Origin: CAYVOV01 sp964453525
GTDB taxonomy: Bacteria; Chloroflexota; Dehalococcoidia; Dehalococcoidales; UBA2162
Assembly (NCBI GenBank): GCA_964453525.1
Contig: CAYVOV010000021.1
Span: 15,417 to 79,416 of the forward strand
Length of the DNA: 64,000 nucleotides
Direction of reading: 5' to 3'
Numbering within the stretch: the stretch's first letter is position 1; each line of letters begins with the position of its first letter. Under the pieces are notes generated by a model. The model searched no databases. It was given only the letters and a program-made list of their open reading frames with translations, and was not told the origin of the DNA. The translations under genes were made by a program, and so were the position numbers. Positions 35,010 through 43,621 of this stretch are shown one piece after another.

Positions 35010-37379
35010 CTAAATATTTTTCAGCAGGGCAACGGGGAGTGAATGAAAAATGCTGGCTAAAGGAAGCTCCCATCCTCCGGCCGGTAATTTTATTTGTTCT
35101 CCGGTAAGAACGTTTTCCCACTGTGTGGGAGAGTCAACCGGTAGGGTCAGCCTGCAATTTGCCCATACTTCATCACCGTAGAGTGAACCCTCTAACCGGA
35201 CAAGCCCGGAAAATAGTCTGGGAACGACAGTTATTATCCACACTTCGTTCTTGCATCTGGCAAATGCGCAGATGTTTTCTCGGTTCGCACCTCCAATCTT
35301 CAGCGGAACATACTGCCCGTTCTGAAATACATCTTTGCAGTCGTTGCGGATGGTCAGGGATTTATGGGTCAGGTATAGTTTTATCCTGCCATCTTCCCAG
35401 GAGTCGAGTATTTGTCTAACCAGTGACGCTCGATCCTGCTTCTCTTGCCGGGTAAGTTCCACAAGCATATCGGCACGTTTCTCGAAATCGACCGGCCGTC
35501 TATTGTCGGGGTCGACCAGGCTGAAGTCCCACAGTTCTGTTCCCTGGTAGAAATCGGGGACGCCGGGGGAAGTAACTTTTAGTAGGACCTGGGCGAGCGA
35601 GTTCAACGCTCCATAGTAAGCAATCCGTTTTTGAAATCGGCGGAAATCATCAAGAAAAACATTTTTCCTTGAATCGTCAAGGATATATTCAATAAAGCGG
35701 ACAATAGCGTCCTCATAATCTTTGTCGGGATTCACCCAGCTTGTCCGGGACTTGGCTTCTTTGACCGCCTTCAGCATATAATACTTCAGGCGCTGCTCAA
35801 AGTTCGGTATTTCACCATCGTCCAGAGGCCAGGCGCCGAGCATCGTCTGATAAAGCAGTATTTCAGTGTCAGGCTCAGGTACCGACGAACCTTTCACCCT
35901 GAGCTTTCCGGAAGCATTCCACTGTTCCCAACGGATAAGGTGTTCCTCCCATTCCGCAGGTATCTCAGAGAGTACATTAATTCTTGCCCTGACATCTTCG
36001 CTCCGCTTGGTATCGTGGGTACTGGAGGCGTTCATAGTGTGAGGCACGTGCTCCATACGGCTTAGATTGAAGTCATGGAATTTGTCGACGGGGAATCCAT
36101 TACTGTCGGGGACTCCGCCTACCTCGTTGAGCGAGATAAGGCGGCTATAATTGTACAGGGCGGTATCTTCAACTCCCTTGGCCATGATGGCACCTGTAAG
36201 CTGCTGCCAGCGAAGGATGAATTGCAGCCATAACTGCCTTTTGGCACCGGGAATGGCAACCGGCAAGTCGAGGTAAAACATCTGTTTCAGGAATGCCAGC
36301 GTGCTGTCATCTATTGGACTGATATGATTCTGGACTTCCCGAAAAGTATGTTCAAGGTATTCTCTATCTGGAGGCGATATTCTTTGAGCCCGGGTATAAG
36401 TACGGTAGACAGGCAGGCAAGCGGTTATTTCAATTAATAATTCCGCCGCCCCTTCTGGTGATATTGCAGGTGAAAGTCCGGCTTCATTGACGATACGTGC
36501 TAAAAAACGTCCCAGTGCCTTCGTTTCCTCCGAGAACAGTTCGTCCATAACCTGTTTCTTTTTTTCGTAGACAACATCGACGAATTTTTCATTCTTTCCG
36601 GTAAAGTGGGAGTAGATACCGTCCAGGGTATTAATTCTCTCTCTATCAATGAACAGGGCGTTGACGGTGCTGGCAAACTCGTAACCGGTGGTACCGGAGA
36701 CCGGCCATTCTTCGGGGAGGGTTTCATCAACGGAGAGTATCTTTTCCACCACCACATAGCTGGCATTGTTTGTCTGCTGTCTGATAGCTTCCTGCAGCCT
36801 TGTTAGATATTCCAGAGGGTCATACAGCCCGTCAATATGGTCAATTCTCAAGCCGGTAACCCTGCCTTCGGCGATGAGGCGCAGGATAAGCGAATGCATT
36901 GCCTGAAAGACTTCTGGGTTTTCGACGCGCATTCCGACCAAATCGCCGATGTCGAAAAAGCGGCGGTAACTGGCGGTATAACCTTCCATCTTCCCGAAAG
37001 CCAGCCAGTCAATATCGAAGAATCCAGCACAGGGAGACTCTTGTCCTTTGTCTAAAAAATCCTGCCACCAGGGATTTTCTTGGCTGGCTGCCATGTGGTT
37101 GGGGACAATATCAAGAAGAAGTCCCATATGGCTGTCTTTCAACGCCCCCGCCAGCTCTTCAAAGTCGACTTCGGTGCCGAGCTCCAGGTTCAGGGATGTC
37201 GGGTCGACTACATCATAACCGTGCAGGCTTCCCTTACGGGATTTTAAAATAGGGGAAGCATAGATATCGGAAATGCCAAGACTATGAAGGTAAGGCACCA
37301 GTCTGAGAGCTTCTTCAAAGCGGAATCGTCTGTTTAGCTGGAGGCGGTAGGTGGCAACGGGTATCCTCATCTCTGACAT
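35010..37379 (-). CDS. treY: Maltooligosyltrehalose synthase
   Basis: A 789-residue GH13 enzyme that turns the reducing end of maltooligosaccharide into a trehalosyl unit. Family marks are the N-terminal PVATYRLQLNRRFRFEEA, DIVPNHMA (90-97), the nucleophile D180 in GLRIDHIDGLYDP, the acid/base E212 in VVEKIL, and HDTKRSEDVRARI near residue 458. Length is typical. Its ATG directly abuts the TGA of the preceding GH57 gene (TGAATG), so translation is probably coupled. It pairs with TreZ upstream in the same operon to release free trehalose. Confidence 0.95.
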   Translation of the reverse strand: MSEMRIPVATYRLQLNRRFRFEEALRLVPYLHSLGISDIYASPILKSRKGSLHGYDVVDPTSLNLELGTEVDFEELAGALKDSHMGLLLDIVPNHMAASQENPWWQDFLDKGQESPCAGFFDIDWLAFGKMEGYTASYRRFFDIGDLVGMRVENPEVFQAMHSLILRLIAEGRVTGLRIDHIDGLYDPLEYLTRLQEAIRQQTNNASYVVVEKILSVDETLPEEWPVSGTTGYEFASTVNALFIDRERINTLDGIYSHFTGKNEKFVDVVYEKKKQVMDELFSEETKALGRFLARIVNEAGLSPAISPEGAAELLIEITACLPVYRTYTRAQRISPPDREYLEHTFREVQNHISPIDDSTLAFLKQMFYLDLPVAIPGAKRQLWLQFILRWQQLTGAIMAKGVEDTALYNYSRLISLNEVGGVPDSNGFPVDKFHDFNLSRMEHVPHTMNASSTHDTKRSEDVRARINVLSEIPAEWEEHLIRWEQWNASGKLRVKGSSVPEPDTEILLYQTMLGAWPLDDGEIPNFEQRLKYYMLKAVKEAKSRTSWVNPDKDYEDAIVRFIEYILDDSRKNVFLDDFRRFQKRIAYYGALNSLAQVLLKVTSPGVPDFYQGTELWDFSLVDPDNRRPVDFEKRADMLVELTRQEKQDRASLVRQILDSWEDGRIKLYLTHKSLTIRNDCKDVFQNGQYVPLKIGGANRENICAFARCKNEVWIITVVPRLFSGLVRLEGSLYGDEVWANCRLTLPVDSPTQWENVLTGEQIKLPAGGWELPLASIFHSLPVALLKNI

Positions 37380-39806
37380 TCAAACCACCCGCATAGATAG
37401 TTGGTTCCCCAGGGAGATAAATCGGTCAAGCCAGCTTCTAGCTGCTTCGTCACCCTGTGCTGCTCTTTGCTGAAACCCGGGATAAACAGACTCAAGCAGT
37501 CTGTCATACAGGTTCTGCACTTTCCAGAGGTCTACCTGGAACGGCAAAGTCGGCAACATTTCAGCAGCATTGTGTAATTCAGTCAATATTTCCATATTGT
37601 CCGGTGCATTGACCAGCCTGATTATCATTCCTTCAAGGTTGTTTTGCAGCAGGTAGCTCAGTCCCTCTGTGTCGAGTTCTACAGCCCAGGTCTGCGTCTC
37701 ATCAAGAAGGCTTTTAATGCGCTCTGTGTCCAGAATATCAGATGATATTGCCTTGCGGAGACCGTCATTCAGAATAAACTCGGCGGCAGACTGAAAGCTT
37801 TTAGGAACAGGATAACCAAGCTCGGCAAGGAAACGCATCGGCGGGTAGTGATGCTCGTATACCTGATAATAAGCTGCTTCAATCTCAGATATTGCTGATT
37901 CCAGGATGTTATCCAGCACCTTTCTCTGCTCATCAAGGAACAGGTCCTTAAGAGAATATGTAGATATGCCAAAATGTTTGTCCAGTAAACGGATGACCTC
38001 GGGAAAATCGCTGATGGTGCAGGCATGAGTTGTTTCTGTGGACATATTCTGGTATGCCTCTTCGCCCTGGTACTGCCGGACACCAGCATTGATATTGTGG
38101 TCGCCGAAGTGTAGGACGCCAAAACTTACTGAAGCATGCTCATTTGTGATAATAGAAGTAACATCAGCCCATCCTGCTGCCAGTCTATTTTTGCCGCACT
38201 CTGCGGTCTGGTAGTCTTTAACGTCAACGTTGTAGCAGAAAATCTTGGCCTGGTCTCCATAGTCTTCGAACAGCGAGCTTACCGCAAAGTGAGCGGTGAC
38301 TTTTATCAGGTCGACCATCGCCGGATTAACGAATTTTTCATAGATGCGGCGGCCATCACCGTGCTGCCGAAGGTTGCTTTTAGCCATTTCGAGGTGTTCC
38401 AGGAAATGCTGTTCGGTATCGTTTCCGAAAAGCTCCTGCGCCAGTTGTACCGCCCTGCCAGCATACTGGATAACCTGTACCGTTTCAATACCGGAAAGCT
38501 CATCAAAATACCAGCCGCAACTTGTGTACATCAGCATTGTATGGCGTTGAAGTTCAAGCAACTTGAGAACCTTGACCGTCTCTTCTTCACTCAGCTCACG
38601 GGTGCGGTGCTGTTCCATGAACTTCTGGATATTCTCTGGTGAACGGTCGAGGATTACTTCAATATAATCGTTACGGGTAGCCCAGGGGTCATTCAGAAAT
38701 TGAGCAGCCTGTTCCTGGTATCTGCCAGTTAGATAATCGCGAAGCCAGTCCATTGCCTCACGCAGTGGAGCCCGCCAGGCCTGGTTCCACTTCGGATTTC
38801 TTCCAGCATTACAGCCGCAGTCATTCCGCCATCGCTCGATGCCATGACTGCAACTCCAGGAGGTGTTTTCTATGATTTCGACTTGGTGCGTGGGCGGGTG
38901 TTTTTCCAGATATTCGCCGTAGTTTGTAATCCGTGCCAGATTATTAGCTTCAATGTAATCAATAGCATATGCCAGAGCCATATCGGCAAAGCGGTGGTGA
39001 TGTCCGTAGGTCTCCCCGTCGGTGGCAATGTGGACAAGCTGGGGGCTGGCGCTCTTTGCATTGAAGGCGCCAGTCAGGCGGTTGGCAAAAGTTTCACCGC
39101 TTTTCAAAAGGTCTTCAAAAGCAAGTTCATTGGAGATAGGACCATTGTAGAAGAAGATGACCATCTTTCTTCCCGTTGAAAGGTCTATTTCATATGGCAT
39201 AGTCGGGTCGATACTGGCATCGGGGACGTCTTTCCAGGCATCGGTACCAATCTGGCGTACACGTCTGGCCTGGTGGGGGGCAAGGATAGTGAACCTGATT
39301 CCCTGTTCCGCTATAATATCCAGCGTTTCAAGGTCAACGGCAGTCTCGGGCAGCCACATGCCTTCCGGTCTCCGTCCGAAACGGTGCTCGAAGTCCCTTA
39401 TACCCCAGAAAACCTGGGTGTATTTATCCTGACGATTGGCCAGCGGCATTATCATGTGGCTGTAGGCCTGCGCCATCGCTGAGCCGTGTCCAGAAAGATT
39501 CTGCTGGCTCATCCGGTCGGCATCAAGAATTCCCTGATAGGTATCGGGAGACTTTTCTTTCAACCAGGAAAGCAGGGTAGGCCCGAAATTGAAACTGATT
39601 TTCGTATAATTATTCACTATTCGGGTGATGAAGCCTTCACTATCGAGAATTCGTGAAGCGTTATTTGGAGCGTAACACTCATCTGTTATTCTTTCATTCC
39701 AGTCATGATAGGGATAAGCAGAGTCCTGCATCTCCACGTACTCCAGCCAGGCGTTTTCCCGGGGAGGCTGGTAGAAGTGACCGTGAATACAGACATATTT
39801 TTCCAT
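37380..39806 (-). CDS. GH57 glycoside hydrolase with DUF3536
   Basis: An 808-residue protein. The N-terminal YVCIHGHFYQPPRENAW and the middle WLPETAVD (E154) are typical of GH57 amylase/branching-type (beta/alpha)7 barrels, and the long remainder matches the DUF3536 form. Expected activity: hydrolysis or transfer on alpha-1,4-glucan, but the specificity of the DUF3536 group is not established. It sits between treZ and treY with abutting ends (39806/39807 and 37380/37379), which is a strong hint that it acts on the same glucan or maltooligosaccharide pool. It could be a debranching or chain-trimming enzyme that feeds TreY; that is inference. Confidence 0.88.
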   Translation of the reverse strand: MEKYVCIHGHFYQPPRENAWLEYVEMQDSAYPYHDWNERITDECYAPNNASRILDSEGFITRIVNNYTKISFNFGPTLLSWLKEKSPDTYQGILDADRMSQQNLSGHGSAMAQAYSHMIMPLANRQDKYTQVFWGIRDFEHRFGRRPEGMWLPETAVDLETLDIIAEQGIRFTILAPHQARRVRQIGTDAWKDVPDASIDPTMPYEIDLSTGRKMVIFFYNGPISNELAFEDLLKSGETFANRLTGAFNAKSASPQLVHIATDGETYGHHHRFADMALAYAIDYIEANNLARITNYGEYLEKHPPTHQVEIIENTSWSCSHGIERWRNDCGCNAGRNPKWNQAWRAPLREAMDWLRDYLTGRYQEQAAQFLNDPWATRNDYIEVILDRSPENIQKFMEQHRTRELSEEETVKVLKLLELQRHTMLMYTSCGWYFDELSGIETVQVIQYAGRAVQLAQELFGNDTEQHFLEHLEMAKSNLRQHGDGRRIYEKFVNPAMVDLIKVTAHFAVSSLFEDYGDQAKIFCYNVDVKDYQTAECGKNRLAAGWADVTSIITNEHASVSFGVLHFGDHNINAGVRQYQGEEAYQNMSTETTHACTISDFPEVIRLLDKHFGISTYSLKDLFLDEQRKVLDNILESAISEIEAAYYQVYEHHYPPMRFLAELGYPVPKSFQSAAEFILNDGLRKAISSDILDTERIKSLLDETQTWAVELDTEGLSYLLQNNLEGMIIRLVNAPDNMEILTELHNAAEMLPTLPFQVDLWKVQNLYDRLLESVYPGFQQRAAQGDEAARSWLDRFISLGNQLSMRVV

Positions 39807-41648
39807 TTAGGTCTCCTTGATAAACAATACGAATTGCCATGGAGTAAGGGTAACCGTTGCTTCTCCGCTGGATTTGAGCTTTTCCGGGATGGTGGTGCCG
39901 TTTCCCTGCCAGCGTTCCTCCGCCGAATCCAGGCTCTTAAGCCAGTACCCCGGCGGCAGAGGTATTCCGGCTGTTGCGGTATCCTGATTCAGGCTAGAAA
40001 TAGTGACTGTCTCGTTATTTTCGCTCTGGCGGTGGATATAAAGAAGCCTATCTTTTTCGAAACCTTTAACTTCCAGGTTCTCCTTACTGAGCCGGGACAA
40101 GGACGGTGTTTCTTTGCGAAGACGAATCAGCTCTTTGTGAAAATCAAAAAGTACCCGGTGATGTCCCTGCTCTTTGAGTTTGTGGTCTATTTTAGCAAGG
40201 GAAAAAGTGGCTTCTGCCTGCGGGTCGGGCATTTCGCCCTCCCACTGGAAAGTGGCAAATTCTTCACGGCGTCCCCTGCGTGTTGCCTCGATTAACTCGG
40301 GGTCGGAGTGGTTGACAAAAAAGGGAAACGGTGCCGTCTCGCCGTATTCTTCGCCCATAAAGAGCAGGGGTACAAACGGCGATAGCAGGACAATACCTGC
40401 CGCCAGCTTGAGTGCCTCAAGTGAAATAATCCGGCTCAAGCGGTCACTCTTCGCCCGGTTGCCCACCTGGTCATGGTTCTGGGCGAAGACAACGAAGCGT
40501 TCTGCCGGGATATCTCTCGAGGAAGTGCCATGTCTCCTCTGGCGATAGTGCGAAAACTCGCCAGAATAGACAAAACCTTCCCGGAATGCCTTGACCAGGT
40601 GTCCCAATTGCCCGTAGTCCTGATAGTAGCCGGTATGGTCGCCGGTCAGCAGGGTATGGAGGGAGTGATGAAAATCATCATTCCACTGGGCATCCAGGCC
40701 GTAGCCGCCCAGCTCCCGTGCCCTGATAAGGCGGACATTATCGGCAGAGCTTTCGCCGATAAGATAGGCTTTCCGTCCCAGCGTCTTCACCTGCCGGTGA
40801 AATTCAGTGGCAAGCTGCTCTATGAAAACATACGGCGTGTTGTCCAGTATGACATGGAGGGCATCCATACGGAAGGCATCGATATGAAACTCGGTCAGCC
40901 AGTAAAGGATATTTTCAATGAAAAGGCGGCGTACCTCGTCGCTATGAGGACCATCGAAGTTAAGGGCGGCTCCCCATGGTGTCCTGTAGCGGTCGGTAAA
41001 ATAGGGTCCGAAATCAGCCAGGTAGTTACCTTCGGGGCCGATATGGTTGTAAACGACATCCAGGACCACTGCAAGTCCCTTCCGGTGGCAGGCATCCACC
41101 AGCTGCTTCAGTCCATCCGGTCCGCCGTAGGAGTTCTGCACGGCAAATGGGTAAACGCCGTCATAGCCCCAGTTCCGGTCTCCCGGAAACTGGTTAACCG
41201 GCATAAGCTCAACCGCCGTAATACCTAAATCTTTAAGTTCGCCGAGATACGGAATAATGGCAATAAAGGTTCCTTCGTCAGTAAATGTACCTGTGTGCAA
41301 TTCATAAATAATATATTTATCCAGGGGAAGTCCGGCCCAATCACTGTCCGTCCACCTAAAATCCGATTTTGCTACCTGAGAAGGTCCGTGGACGCCCTGC
41401 GGCTGGAAGCGTGATGCCGGGTCGGGGCGTTCTTTGCCCCTATCCAGGCGGTAATAATAAAGAGCACCGGGTCTAATTCCATCAATAACTGAATGGTGGT
41501 AACCCTTAGCACTTCTCTCCATAGGTATGATAAGTTCTACAGGAAAAGTAATGTGCACTTCCACCTTTTCAGCGAAGGGTGCCCAGACAATAAACTGGCA
41601 TCGGTCATTACTCAGGTATGTTGAACCAAGGTGGTTTTCCTCGTTCAC
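39807..41648 (-). CDS. treZ: Maltooligosyltrehalose trehalohydrolase
   Basis: A 613-residue GH13_10 enzyme that cleaves trehalose from maltooligosyltrehalose. An N-terminal beta domain (QFIVWAPFAEKVEVHI) precedes the barrel. NWGYDGVYPFAVQNSYGG is at about 159-176, the nucleophile is D262 (FRMDALHV), the acid/base is E299 (LIGES), and FAQNHDQVGNRA follows. The start overlaps the end of glgB by four bases (ATGA), so translation is coupled. Together with TreY it makes trehalose from glucan chains in the cytoplasm. Confidence 0.95.
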   Translation of the reverse strand: MNEENHLGSTYLSNDRCQFIVWAPFAEKVEVHITFPVELIIPMERSAKGYHHSVIDGIRPGALYYYRLDRGKERPDPASRFQPQGVHGPSQVAKSDFRWTDSDWAGLPLDKYIIYELHTGTFTDEGTFIAIIPYLGELKDLGITAVELMPVNQFPGDRNWGYDGVYPFAVQNSYGGPDGLKQLVDACHRKGLAVVLDVVYNHIGPEGNYLADFGPYFTDRYRTPWGAALNFDGPHSDEVRRLFIENILYWLTEFHIDAFRMDALHVILDNTPYVFIEQLATEFHRQVKTLGRKAYLIGESSADNVRLIRARELGGYGLDAQWNDDFHHSLHTLLTGDHTGYYQDYGQLGHLVKAFREGFVYSGEFSHYRQRRHGTSSRDIPAERFVVFAQNHDQVGNRAKSDRLSRIISLEALKLAAGIVLLSPFVPLLFMGEEYGETAPFPFFVNHSDPELIEATRRGRREEFATFQWEGEMPDPQAEATFSLAKIDHKLKEQGHHRVLFDFHKELIRLRKETPSLSRLSKENLEVKGFEKDRLLYIHRQSENNETVTISSLNQDTATAGIPLPPGYWLKSLDSAEERWQGNGTTIPEKLKSSGEATVTLTPWQFVLFIKET

Positions 41649-43621
41649 TTCTTGTGTCTCCTGCTCTTAAAGCAAACTATTGCTAGCGGCGGCAGTATGA
41701 TTTCAATAGAATAAGGGCGGCCATGCTGTGGCTTTTTTCTGGCTCTCAAACTCGCCGGGTTGCCCTGTCCGCTGCCGCCATACCCAACAGCATCGCTGTT
41801 TAATAACTCTCTCCATACTCCACCCCGTGGTACTCCGATTTGATAGACGGGGTAGGTCGTCGGAGTAAAGTTGCAGACAGTAAGAATGATATCATCCGTT
41901 GTTTTGCCTTTGCGAATGAAGCTGATAACGCTCTGAAGGGCATCACTGGCGTCAATCCATTCAAAACCTTCCGGTTCACAGTCGAGTTCATAAAGTGCCG
42001 GTTCACTCCGGTAAAGTTTGTTCAGAGCCTTTAGCCAGTTGAAAATATCGGCGTGCCGCTGGTACTGAAGAAAATCCCAGTCCAGGCTTGTATCATGGTT
42101 CCATTCCTTCCACTGTGCCAGTTCCGCACCCATAAAAAGCAGTTTTTTCCCCGGCTGGGTATACATATAACCCAGCAGCAATCTGTAATTGGCAAACTTC
42201 TGCCAGTCATCGCCGGGCATCTTTCCCAATAGCGAACCCTTTCCATAAACAACTTCATCGTGGGAAAGAGGCAGGACAAAATTCTCGTTGAAAGCATAGA
42301 GCATACGGAAGGTCAAGTCATTGTGATGGTATTTTCTGTGAATGGGGTCGCGGGACATATAGAGTAAAGTATCATGCATCCAGCCCATATCCCACTTCAG
42401 ACTGAAACCAAGCCCGCCAAGATAGGTAGGTCTCGAGACCATAGGCCAGGCGGTAGACTCCTCGGCGATAGTCTGGACGTCGGGGTATTTTTCATAGACC
42501 ACTTTGTTCAGTTTACGCATGAAGTCGATTGCTTCGAGGTTTTCTCTCCCACCGTACTTGTTTGGAATCCATTCTCCTTTTTTCCGGGAGTAATCAAGGT
42601 AAAGCATCGAGGCAACTGCATCCACTCGCAGACCATCGGCGTGATACTTATCCAGCCAAAAAAGAGCGCTGCTAATGAGGAAACTCTGTACCTCGGGACG
42701 TCCGTAATTGAAGATGTAGCTTTTCCAATCGGGATGAAAACCCTTTCTGGGGTCATCATGCTCGTATAAGTGAGTACCATCGAAAAAACCCAGAGCGTGC
42801 TCATCGGCGGGAAAGTGTGAGGGTACCCAGTCGAGAATGACACCGATTCCCTGCTGGTGCAGGTAATCAACCATGTACATAAAGTCCTGGGGCGTTCCAT
42901 AGCGGCTGGACGGTGCGAAGTATCCCGTAGTCTGATATCCCCAGGAACCGAAGAATGGATGCTCCATCACCGGCAGGAACTCCACGTGGGTGAAGCCAAG
43001 CTTAAGGACATGGTCTGCCAGTAAAGGAGCCATCTCGCGGTAAGAAAGAGAGCGATTGCCTTCCCCGGGCACTCTTTTCCATGAACCCGGATGTACCTCG
43101 TATATAGACAAGGGAGCATTGAGGCTGTTGCGGGCTTGCCGATTCTCCATCCATTCTCTATCTGCCCACCTGTAACTGATATCCCAGACTATTGAGGCAG
43201 TCTTTGGCGATATTTCACTGTAGGAGGCTAATGGGTCAGCCTTATCTACCACATGACCCCTGTAACGGGACTTGATATGGTATTTATAAATGGCACCCTG
43301 GCTTATTCCTGAAACAAAGCCTTCCCAGATTCCAGAACTTCCTCGTTGCTTTAAAGGATGACCGGTCCTGTTCCAGCCGTTAAAGTCACCGGTAACATAT
43401 ACCTGCCGGGCATCGGGCGCCCAGACGGCAAAGTAAGTGCCTTTTAGACTATCCACCGTGACCGGGTGTGCCCCCAGCTTCTCGTAAAGCCGCAGATGTG
43501 TACCTTCATTGAAATAGTACAGGTCATCTTCGGTTAGCAGAGAAAAAGGTTTCGCCTCCGGCAGTTTTCCTTTCTTTAACTCCGTGCTATTTATCTTGCC
43601 ACGTGCCTTTTTCTCTGTCAT
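41645..43621 (-). CDS. glgB: 1,4-alpha-glucan branching enzyme
   Basis: A 658-residue GH13 branching enzyme. An N-terminal CBM48 (FAVWAPDARQVYVTGDFNGW at about 64-83) precedes the barrel; the nucleophile is D334 (GLRVDAVASM); the acid/base lies in IAEESTAWP; and PLSHDEVVYGKGSL is the third conserved block. It introduces alpha-1,6 branches into the linear glucan built by GlgE. It overlaps malQ by one base (TAATG) and treZ by four. A basic tail (CFKSRRHKK) ends the protein. Length is slightly shorter than E. coli GlgB because the extra N-terminal domain is missing. Confidence 0.95.
   Translation of the reverse strand: MTEKKARGKINSTELKKGKLPEAKPFSLLTEDDLYYFNEGTHLRLYEKLGAHPVTVDSLKGTYFAVWAPDARQVYVTGDFNGWNRTGHPLKQRGSSGIWEGFVSGISQGAIYKYHIKSRYRGHVVDKADPLASYSEISPKTASIVWDISYRWADREWMENRQARNSLNAPLSIYEVHPGSWKRVPGEGNRSLSYREMAPLLADHVLKLGFTHVEFLPVMEHPFFGSWGYQTTGYFAPSSRYGTPQDFMYMVDYLHQQGIGVILDWVPSHFPADEHALGFFDGTHLYEHDDPRKGFHPDWKSYIFNYGRPEVQSFLISSALFWLDKYHADGLRVDAVASMLYLDYSRKKGEWIPNKYGGRENLEAIDFMRKLNKVVYEKYPDVQTIAEESTAWPMVSRPTYLGGLGFSLKWDMGWMHDTLLYMSRDPIHRKYHHNDLTFRMLYAFNENFVLPLSHDEVVYGKGSLLGKMPGDDWQKFANYRLLLGYMYTQPGKKLLFMGAELAQWKEWNHDTSLDWDFLQYQRHADIFNWLKALNKLYRSEPALYELDCEPEGFEWIDASDALQSVISFIRKGKTTDDIILTVCNFTPTTYPVYQIGVPRGGVWRELLNSDAVGYGGSGQGNPASLRARKKPQHGRPYSIEIILPPLAIVCFKSRRHKK

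Noticed and set aside
34954..35121. N-terminal extension of the potassium channel
   Set aside because: It overlaps treY by 112 bases and lacks a ribosome site, while ATG 34953 has AGGAG at 9 bases.
40473..41228. 251-codon plus-strand ORF
   Set aside because: It lies fully antisense to treZ, has no ribosome site and no family likeness; it is a shadow frame of a strongly supported gene.
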